DNA of 64,000 bases from Aerococcus christensenii (lineage in GTDB: Bacteria > Bacillota > Bacilli > Lactobacillales > Aerococcaceae): the NCBI RefSeq assembly GCF_001543105.1, contig NZ_CP014159.1, positions 558,001 through 622,000 on the forward strand. The letters run 5' to 3'. Every line of letters begins with the position of its first letter. Positions within the stretch are counted from its first letter, which is position 1. The notes under the pieces were generated by a model. That model did not search any database, was not told where the DNA came from, and saw only the letters and a program-made list of their open reading frames with translations. The position numbers and the translations under genes were made by a program. Below are positions 55,256 through 61,770 of the stretch, piece by piece.

Positions 55256-55315
55256 GTGTTATCCCCTCACTTTTCCGCTAACATTCTAGCATACTTTGTC
55301 TTCTTTCTGATATAA

Positions 55316-55358
55316 GAAAACACCGCAAATTGCCTTATAACAATTCACGGTGTCCACT
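55316..55358 (-). terminator. Terminator of the LIV operon
   Basis: ACACCG...AAATTG pairs with CAATT...CGGTGT; on the minus strand GTTTTCTT follows. Six bases past the livF stop. Confidence 0.75.
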
Positions 55359-55363
55359 TTTCA

Positions 55364-56071
55364 TTAACCCCCAAGATAAGCCTTTTGAACTTCTGGAGAG
55401 GCCAATAATTCTTCTCCTGTCCCAGAAACAGTAATTCGTCCCAATTCTAAAACATGCGCCCGATCAGAAATTTCAAGAGCCGCCTTGGCATTTTGTTCAA
55501 TTAATAAAACCGTTGTTCCTAGTTTTTTATTAATCGTTTGAATCATTTCAAAAATTTGTTGAATATAAATAGGTGCCAGTCCCATAGAAGGTTCATCCAA
55601 CAACAAAAGTTTTGGTCGAGCCATTAAAGCTCGTGCCATCGCTAACATTTGCTGTTCTCCACCCGATAAAGTGGCTGCATCTTGCGACAGCCTTTCTTTT
55701 AAAATGGGAAAAAATTCAAAATATTTTTCCATATCTTCTGCGATTTGATCGCGATCTTTACGCGTATAAGCTCCCATTAATAAATTCTCTTTCACCGTCA
55801 TTCCACTAAAAACATGGCGCCCTTCTGGAACTTGAGAAATTCCGAGTTTTACAATTTGAGCAGAAGTCATGGTCTGAAGAGAATGCGAATCATATAATAA
55901 TTCTCCTTGAGTAGGCCGAATTAAACCAGAAATCGTTTTTAAAATCGTAGACTTTCCAGCGCCATTCGCCCCAATTAAAGACACAATTTCTCCTTCATGA
56001 ACAGTAAATGAAATCCCCTTAATCGCCTGAATCATGCCATAAGAAACCTTCATATCTTTAATTTCTAACAT
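55364..56071 (-). CDS. livF: Branched-chain amino acid ABC transporter ATPase LivF
   Basis: 235 residues from the ATG at 56071 (GGGAGGT seven bases upstream, inside the end of livG). Walker A GANGAGKST, signature LSGGEQQ, Walker B LLLLDEPSMGL, and the LivF-type IKGISFTVHEGEIVSLIGAN. It powers uptake of Leu, Ile and Val with LivG through the LivH/LivM pore. It starts one base after livG stops, so it is tightly coupled. Last gene of the operon. Confidence 0.93.
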   Translation of the reverse strand: MLEIKDMKVSYGMIQAIKGISFTVHEGEIVSLIGANGAGKSTILKTISGLIRPTQGELLYDSHSLQTMTSAQIVKLGISQVPEGRHVFSGMTVKENLLMGAYTRKDRDQIAEDMEKYFEFFPILKERLSQDAATLSGGEQQMLAMARALMARPKLLLLDEPSMGLAPIYIQQIFEMIQTINKKLGTTVLLIEQNAKAALEISDRAHVLELGRITVSGTGEELLASPEVQKAYLGG

Positions 56072-56072
56072 A

Positions 56073-56846
56073 CTAAACACCTCCCAAATAGGCTTGAATA
56101 ACCTTTGGATTTTGTTGAACCTCTTTTGGAGTTCCTTCAGCTATAACCTTTCCGTACTCTAATACATAGATCCGTTCGCAAATATCCATAACTAAAGACA
56201 TATCATGTTCAATTAAAACCACACTAATTTGAAACTCTTTTTGAATCATTCGGATTAATTTTTTTAAATCTGAGGTTTCATTAGGGTTCATTCCTGCAGC
56301 TGGTTCATCTAAAAAGAGAACCTTGGGATGAGTGGCTAAAGCCCGCACAATTTCCAAACAACGTTGTTGACCATACGGCAAATTCTTAGCTTTTTCATTT
56401 TTGTAGTCTTCTAAAGAAAAGAGAGCCAATAACTTCACAGCTTCTTCTTCTAACGCCCGTTGGTTACGATAGAACTGAGGTGTCCGTAATAGAGAATGAA
56501 CGATTCCTACTCCTTGTTTAGAGTGCATGGCCATTAACACATTATCTAAAACCGTTCGATTAGCAAAGAGGCGAATATTTTGAAAGGTTCTAGCAATGCC
56601 TAAATCTGAAATTTTATAAGGTTTCATTCCTGAAATTTCGGTAGTCCCACCATCAGAAGCTAATAAAATTTTCCCACTTGTTGGCGTATATACCCCCGTA
56701 ATCAAGTTAAACAAAGTCGTCTTCCCTGCACCATTAGGTCCAATTAATCCCACTAATTCCTTTGAATTCACATGAAGAGAAACATCCGATACAGCGGTCA
56801 ATCCTCCGAAAGCTTTGGAGACTTTATCCAGTGTTAAAATTGACAT
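56073..56846 (-). CDS. livG: Branched-chain amino acid ABC transporter ATPase LivG
   Basis: 257 residues from the ATG at 56846, behind GGGGAGGGAG within livM; the longer frame overlapping livM is not the gene. GPNGAGKTT, LGIARTFQNIRLF (LivG-specific), LPYGQQRCLEI in place of LSGGQ, and LFLDEPAAGMNPNE. The change of the signature to YGQQR is normal for this family. Partner of LivF. Confidence 0.93.
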   Translation of the reverse strand: MSILTLDKVSKAFGGLTAVSDVSLHVNSKELVGLIGPNGAGKTTLFNLITGVYTPTSGKILLASDGGTTEISGMKPYKISDLGIARTFQNIRLFANRTVLDNVLMAMHSKQGVGIVHSLLRTPQFYRNQRALEEEAVKLLALFSLEDYKNEKAKNLPYGQQRCLEIVRALATHPKVLFLDEPAAGMNPNETSDLKKLIRMIQKEFQISVVLIEHDMSLVMDICERIYVLEYGKVIAEGTPKEVQQNPKVIQAYLGGV

Positions 56847-56847
56847 G

Positions 56848-57852
56848 CTATTCTCCCTCCCCTTCTTTAACTTTTTCTTTTGAAAATATTTTAGGCTGAT
56901 TAAAAAATTGCCCGAATCGTACTTCAAACTCTCCCATTAATCCCGAAGGCTTAAAGATCATAATCAATACCAAAGCTAGGGCGTAAATAATCGTTCGTAA
57001 TTGCCCAAACGGTGCCAAAAAAGTATTTAAAAGTCCCAATAGAATAGAAGCTACAAAACTTCCTGAAATAGAACCGATACCTCCAAAGACCACAATCACT
57101 AAAATATCGATGGATTTTTGGAAGGTGAACTGTGTAGGATTAATTACCCCAAAATAACAAGCATATAGAGTCCCTGCAATACTTGCAGTCACTGCTCCTA
57201 AAACAAAAGCAATCGTTTTGTAGCGGGTTGTATGAATGCCTACTGATTCTGCCGCAATTTCATCTTCCCGAATAGCAATCGTCGCACGTCCCGGACTGGA
57301 ATAAATATAATTAACCACCAAGAGAGTCGTTAAAACCACAAAAACATACATCGTAATCCAGGTCACACTTCTTGGAATTCCAGAAATTCCAGCCGCTCCA
57401 TTTGTTATATCGAGGTTCATAATCGTAATTCGAATAATTTCTGATACACCAAGAGTGGCAATCGCCAGGTAATCTCCACGCAACCGTAAAGTCGGAAGTC
57501 CAACAATCAAAGCGATCACAGCCGTTAAAAGAATCCCCACTAATAAACCTGCCCAAAATCCCATAGGGTCAGTAACTTTTTGAGTCACAATTGCTGCTGA
57601 ATAAGCTCCAATCGCCATAAATCCTGCATGCCCTAGAGAGAATTGACCAGCATAACCGACCACTAAATTTAATCCTACAGATAAAATAATATTAATAGCG
57701 ATATTCATCATAATGTTTTGTGTATAGGCCGTTACCAAACCCGCTAAATAAGTGATCATCACGCCTATAAAAACAGCAACAATTACGCCTATCCAAGAAA
57801 GTGTCGGTTTCGTAAAAAAGGCCTTGCTCCAAGAATTTTCACTTTTAAACAT
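56848..57852 (-). CDS. livM: Branched-chain amino acid ABC transporter permease LivM
   Basis: 334 residues, about nine membrane helices. NIILSVGLNLVVGYAGQFSL with GHAGFMAIGAY, GLPTLRLRGDYLAIATLG, and EDEIAAESVGI are the LivM landmarks. Forms the membrane channel with LivH. The start follows TAGGTGA and is 9 bases after livH. Confidence 0.93.
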   Translation of the reverse strand: MFKSENSWSKAFFTKPTLSWIGVIVAVFIGVMITYLAGLVTAYTQNIMMNIAINIILSVGLNLVVGYAGQFSLGHAGFMAIGAYSAAIVTQKVTDPMGFWAGLLVGILLTAVIALIVGLPTLRLRGDYLAIATLGVSEIIRITIMNLDITNGAAGISGIPRSVTWITMYVFVVLTTLLVVNYIYSSPGRATIAIREDEIAAESVGIHTTRYKTIAFVLGAVTASIAGTLYACYFGVINPTQFTFQKSIDILVIVVFGGIGSISGSFVASILLGLLNTFLAPFGQLRTIIYALALVLIMIFKPSGLMGEFEVRFGQFFNQPKIFSKEKVKEGEGE

Positions 57853-57861
57853 TCATTTCAC

Positions 57862-58740
57862 CTACACTTTCTCTACTTGATTCTTGCCCAACAAGCCGGT
57901 GGGTTTGACTAATAAAATAACAATTAAAATGGCGTATACCACGGCATCTTTCCAAGTAGATAATCCGATCATTGCCACAAAAGTTTCAACTAACCCAATA
58001 ATAAGGCCCCCACACATCGCCCCAGGGATAGATCCAATTCCACCAACCACTGCGGCCACAAAGGCCTTCGTCCCGATATTCACCCCCATTAAGGGAGACA
58101 ATGAATTATAATAAATACCGACTAACACACCAGCTGCTCCAGCTAAAGCAGAACCAATTAAAAAGGTAAAAGAAATAATCGTATTCGCATTAATCCCCAT
58201 TAATTGAGCTGCTTGATCATCTACTGACACCGCTCGCATCGCTTGCCCTAATTTCGTTTTTTGAACAATCACTTGCAGAGCTATCATTAAAACAATAGTG
58301 ACCACTAAAATTAATAATTGTTGAGAGTTAATAGAAAAAGATCCAAAATTAAGCGAAAGAGCAGGTAAATCAGCTGGAAAAGCTCTGACTTCTGGCCCTT
58401 TTAAAGCAATCATTACATTTTGAAGAAGCATAGATACCCCAATAGCCGTAATCAAAGCAGCAATCCGTGTAGACCCGCGCAAAGGTTTATAAGCAATCCG
58501 CTCAATAATCACTCCTAACAGGGCTGTAAAAATCATAGAAATAATCAGTGCAGAAAAAACACCTACCCCTGCGGTCGTTACTAAGGAAAAGCCCACAAAG
58601 GCCCCTACCATATAAATATCTCCATGAGCAAAGTTAATTAGCCCTATGATTCCATATACCATGGTATAACCCAAAGCCATTAAAGCATAAATGGATCCTA
58701 AAGCAACGCCGTTCACTAGCTGCTGTATTAAATTACTCAA
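57862..58740 (-). CDS. livH: Branched-chain amino acid ABC transporter permease LivH
   Basis: 292 residues from the TTG at 58740, eight bases after AAGGAG; the GTG at 58749 overlaps that site. YALMALGYTMVYGIIGLINF-AHGD is the LivH signature, with AFVAAVVGGIGSIPGAMCGG near the C terminus. Pairs with LivM. The 160-base gap to the binding protein upstream contains a small hairpin. Confidence 0.92.
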   Translation of the reverse strand: MSNLIQQLVNGVALGSIYALMALGYTMVYGIIGLINFAHGDIYMVGAFVGFSLVTTAGVGVFSALIISMIFTALLGVIIERIAYKPLRGSTRIAALITAIGVSMLLQNVMIALKGPEVRAFPADLPALSLNFGSFSINSQQLLILVVTIVLMIALQVIVQKTKLGQAMRAVSVDDQAAQLMGINANTIISFTFLIGSALAGAAGVLVGIYYNSLSPLMGVNIGTKAFVAAVVGGIGSIPGAMCGGLIIGLVETFVAMIGLSTWKDAVVYAILIVILLVKPTGLLGKNQVEKV

Positions 58741-58855
58741 CGCTCTCACTCCTTCAAATGATTACTTTTACAATCATGAATATAACCATAATCGTCTTAT
58801 GTCCTCTTGTCAATGTCCTTCAACATTTTTAAATATCTTGCAATAAATAATAGAT

Positions 58856-58882
58856 AAAAGGAGTAAATAAAACTCCTTAAAT
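58856..58882 (-). terminator. Small hairpin between the second livK and livH
   Basis: AAGGAGT and ACTCCTT form a 7-bp stem with a T-rich tail on the minus strand (TTTTATC). It could cause partial termination, so that binding proteins are made in excess over the membrane parts. Confidence 0.45.
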
Positions 58883-58903
58883 CAATTACTTTGCTCCCTC
58901 TTA

Positions 58904-60076
58904 TTATTTAGGGTCAATGGCTGTTGACTCCACGACTTTGCCTCCTTTTACTTCTTGAATAAACACTGTTTTCGATGGGTTATGCCATTCATCCATAGAA
59001 AAAGTTCCAGTTACTCCTTTAAAATCTTTTGTTTGAGCCAAAGCTTCTCTAATCGCGTCTTTTTCTGTCGAACCTGCTCGCTTCATCGCATCCATCGCTA
59101 AGTGAGCTGCATCATAGGCTAAAGCAGCAAACATATCAGGAGCATTTCCATACGTTTCTTTATATTTTTTAACAAATTGTTTCACTTCGTCTGATGCATG
59201 CTCATTTTCAACAAAGTGAGCTGCGTAATAGATATTATCCCAATTCTCTATCCCCGCTAATTCTATGATACCTTTATTTCCAAATCCATCTGGTCCTAGA
59301 ATAGGTACTGTAAGCCCCATCTCACGCGCTTGCTTAATCAAAGGTCCCGCGTTTTCATAATACCCAGCAATAAAAATCATTTCTGCTCCTGCTTTTTTTA
59401 CATTTTGAAGAATCGCTTGAAAATCTTTTTCTTCGGATACATAGCTCTCTTCCTGAATCACTTGTCCTTTAAAATACTTCTTAAATTGATCGGTTAAATT
59501 TTGACCATAATCAGAAGAATTATCTTTAATTACTGCAGCTGTTTGATAGCCTTTCTTGTTGGCAAATTCCGCTAAAGATCCACCCTGTAAAGAGTCTTTA
59601 AAACAAATTCTAAAAATGTAATCCAGTACCTTACCAGACTTATCTTGAGTAATATTGTCGGCTGTTGCTGTCGCCGAAATCAAAGGGATTTTTTCTCGTT
59701 GAGTCACAGGAATTTCTGCCAAAGTATTATTGGTAGTAGAAGGCCCTATGATAAGATTGACGCCATCACTGACCAATTTTTCTGCACCAGCAACTGTCTC
59801 TTCTGTCGTTGACTTATTATCATAAGAAATATACTTCACTTGCCTCCCATTCACTCCACCTTGCTGATTCTTCTCTTCGATAGCCAGTTTCACAGCACGA
59901 TCTTGAACCACACCATAAGCAGATATTGGTCCAGATAATTCCCAATTTCCTCCGATAACAATCTCATCAGATTGCTTTTTTGACAAACTTTCTGACGTTT
60001 GGGTTAATGATCCACAGCCCGATAAAGTCATAAAAATACCTACCATCATGACTAGACTTTGCCACTTTTTCTCCAT
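58904..60076 (-). CDS. livK: LIV-type branched-chain amino acid-binding lipoprotein (second copy)
   Basis: 390 residues. Lipobox TLSGC (Cys21). Periplasmic-binding-protein type 1 fold as in LivJ/LivK: IVIGGNWELSGPISAYG, GGVNGRQVKYISYDNKST, KDNSSDYGQNL, GPDGFGN, FAALAYDAAHLAMDAMKRAG, and GVTGTFSMDEW. It delivers Leu, Ile or Val to LivHM on the outer face. It is a close paralogue of the protein upstream, 71 bases away; the two may differ in ligand preference. Confidence 0.92.
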   Translation of the reverse strand: MEKKWQSLVMMVGIFMTLSGCGSLTQTSESLSKKQSDEIVIGGNWELSGPISAYGVVQDRAVKLAIEEKNQQGGVNGRQVKYISYDNKSTTEETVAGAEKLVSDGVNLIIGPSTTNNTLAEIPVTQREKIPLISATATADNITQDKSGKVLDYIFRICFKDSLQGGSLAEFANKKGYQTAAVIKDNSSDYGQNLTDQFKKYFKGQVIQEESYVSEEKDFQAILQNVKKAGAEMIFIAGYYENAGPLIKQAREMGLTVPILGPDGFGNKGIIELAGIENWDNIYYAAHFVENEHASDEVKQFVKKYKETYGNAPDMFAALAYDAAHLAMDAMKRAGSTEKDAIREALAQTKDFKGVTGTFSMDEWHNPSKTVFIQEVKGGKVVESTAIDPK

Positions 60077-60147
60077 AAAAATACCTCCTTAAAAGATGAT
60101 ATTTTATAGTTTATAATAGTCTGTCAATTCTGTCAACCGCGCCCACT

Positions 60148-61326
60148 TTATCCTTTTTGGACAACTTCTGTTTTCGCTACTTTTCCATTTTGTAATTCTT
60201 GGATATAAACTTCTTTAACTGGATTATGCTCTTTATCGAAGGAAAATTGTCCGGTCACTCCTTTAAAATCTTTAGTTTCAGCTAATGCTTTTTGAACCTC
60301 TTCTCCTTTTGTAGAATTAGCACGTTTCATCGCATCAATAACTAAATAAGTGGCATCATACGCTAACGCTGAAAAATGATCAGGAACATTTCCGTAAGTT
60401 TCTTGATATTTTTTCACAAAATTTTTAACCACTTGTGGAGAATTTTCATCATGTAAAAAATGTGTAACAAAGAAAACATTATTAGCATTTTCTTTTCCTG
60501 CCAAATTGACTAATTCTTGATTACCAAATCCATCTGGTCCTAAAACAGCTGTATTCATTCCCATTTCACGCAGTTGTTTGACAATTAATCCTCCTTCTTG
60601 ATAATAGCCAGCTACAAATACCACATCCGGTTCTTGTTTTTTCAAATTGGTGAGTAGCGCTCTAAAATCAGAATCCCCAGAAGTATAGGCTTCTTCCCCG
60701 ACTACTTCTCCTCCATTTTCTTGAAAAGTTTTTTTGAAATCTTCCGCTACATTTTGTCCGTAATCAGAGGAGTTATCTTTTAAGATAGCAGCTTTTTTCC
60801 AGCCTTTTTGCACAGCATATCGCCCTAAAGCTTGACTTTGATAAGAGTCTTGAAAACACGTTCTAAAGACATAATCGAATAAATTTCCATTTTTATCTAA
60901 GGTTAACCCATTACCGGTAGCTGCAGGAGCAACCATTGGAACTTTAAAGGATTGAGCCACAGAAATCTGAGCTTGGCAATTTCCCGTCGTATCTGAACCC
61001 ACTAGCGCATCTACATCTTCTTTTTCTACTAAACGGGTTGCTTGAGCAGTTGATTCTGCATTTTCAGATTTGTTATCCGCTGACAAATATTCTATTTTTT
61101 TGCCTAGAACACCGCCCTGATCATTTAATTCCTTGACAGCCAACTTCACCCCATTGTCATGTGGAATACCATAAGCAGAATATTGTCCAGATAAGGCCCA
61201 ATTCCCACCAATTTTTACGACATCTTTATTACTTCCTTTATTGGAAGACGTTTGCGTAATAGATCCACATGCCCCTAACATTAAAACAGAGCTGACAATG
61301 ACAACTACTTTCTTAAAACCTTTCAT
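60148..61326 (-). CDS. livJ: LIV-type branched-chain amino acid-binding lipoprotein (first copy)
   Basis: 392 residues. Lipobox MLGAC (Cys20). VVKIGGNWALSGQYSAYGIP, GGVLGKKIEYLSADNKSE, KDNSSDYGQNVAEDF, GPDGFGNQEL, and FSALAYDATYLVIDAMKRAN are shared with its paralogue. It is the first gene of the LIV operon, directly downstream of an isoleucine attenuator, which supports Ile (and so Leu/Val) as ligand. The symbol is by position only. Confidence 0.92.
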   Translation of the reverse strand: MKGFKKVVVIVSSVLMLGACGSITQTSSNKGSNKDVVKIGGNWALSGQYSAYGIPHDNGVKLAVKELNDQGGVLGKKIEYLSADNKSENAESTAQATRLVEKEDVDALVGSDTTGNCQAQISVAQSFKVPMVAPAATGNGLTLDKNGNLFDYVFRTCFQDSYQSQALGRYAVQKGWKKAAILKDNSSDYGQNVAEDFKKTFQENGGEVVGEEAYTSGDSDFRALLTNLKKQEPDVVFVAGYYQEGGLIVKQLREMGMNTAVLGPDGFGNQELVNLAGKENANNVFFVTHFLHDENSPQVVKNFVKKYQETYGNVPDHFSALAYDATYLVIDAMKRANSTKGEEVQKALAETKDFKGVTGQFSFDKEHNPVKEVYIQELQNGKVAKTEVVQKG

Positions 61327-61424
61327 AACAAATCATCCTTTCTCTTAACATGACTTCATAAGATATCTCATCAATAGCTTAGGTGTTGGCCAACATTTAA
61401 GCAAATCAATTACATCGAATAGCA

Positions 61425-61465
61425 AAGAAAAAAGCCACCCATTCTCTTAAAGAATGGGTGGCTTT
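61425..61465 (-). terminator. Attenuator terminator (stem 3:4) of the LIV operon leader
   Basis: AAAGCCACCCATTCT and AGAATGGGTGGCTTT (61451-61465 and 61431-61445) form a perfect 15-bp stem with a 5-base loop, then T-rich sequence on the minus strand. It lies about 100 bases before the livJ start codon and downstream of the operon promoter, so it must be read through for expression. Confidence 0.9.
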
Positions 61466-61476
61466 CTGTTTTATCC

Positions 61477-61510
61477 AAGTCCCATTCTTTTTCAAACACG
61501 AATAGGACTT
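61477..61510 (-). promoter_or_regulatory. Alternative stems 1:2 and 2:3 of the attenuator
   Basis: Segment 1 AAGTCCTATTC (61510-61500) pairs with segment 2 GAATGGGACTT (61487-61477) over 11 bp. Segment 2 AAAGAATGGG (61490-61481) pairs instead with segment 3 CCCATTCTTT (61458-61449) over a perfect 10 bp. The two pairings exclude each other, and 2:3 prevents the terminator. Confidence 0.8.
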
Positions 61511-61534
61511 AGACTGTTTAATTTTCAAACAGCG

Positions 61535-61585
61535 TTAAGCCCTGGATTTAATAATAATAATAATGTTTTGACTGAGACTGAACAT
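61535..61585 (-). CDS. LIV operon leader peptide with five consecutive Ile codons
   Basis: Sixteen residues, MFSLSQNIIIIIKSRA, then TAA. AAAAGGAAG lies eight bases before the ATG, a good ribosome site. Residues 8-12 are encoded by ATT ATT ATT ATT ATT. The peptide is placed between the promoter (61621-61649) and the attenuator stems (61431-61510). When charged isoleucyl-tRNA is scarce the ribosome should stall on these codons and change which stems form. The peptide probably has no function of its own. This is the leader-peptide type of control known from ilv and trp operons, unlike the T-box used by metQ in the same window. Confidence 0.85.
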   Translation of the reverse strand: MFSLSQNIIIIIKSRA

Positions 61586-61620
61586 GGATAAAACTTCCTT
61601 TTCGAAATAATCTTATGTTT

Positions 61621-61649
61621 ATACTAGCAACTTATTTTCTTAATTGCAA
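61621..61649 (-). promoter_or_regulatory. Promoter of the LIV operon and its leader
   Basis: Minus strand TTGCAA (61644-61649), 17 bases, TAGTAT (61621-61626), about 36 bases before the leader-peptide start. Confidence 0.65.
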
Positions 61650-61770
61650 GACTTTTTTGAGATTATTTGCTTGATTTTCCTCAAAAAAGAAAAGACTCTC
61701 TCAATCGAAGCCTTCTCTTCTTACAAAAATCAACGAATCATATACCAATCTAAAAAAATTAAAATTAGCC

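Noticed and set aside
61660-61765. Terminator for the FtsX permease between 61660 and 61765
   Set aside because: The partial pairing of AAGAGAAGG with the T-rich tract has mismatches early in the stem; not strong enough to annotate.
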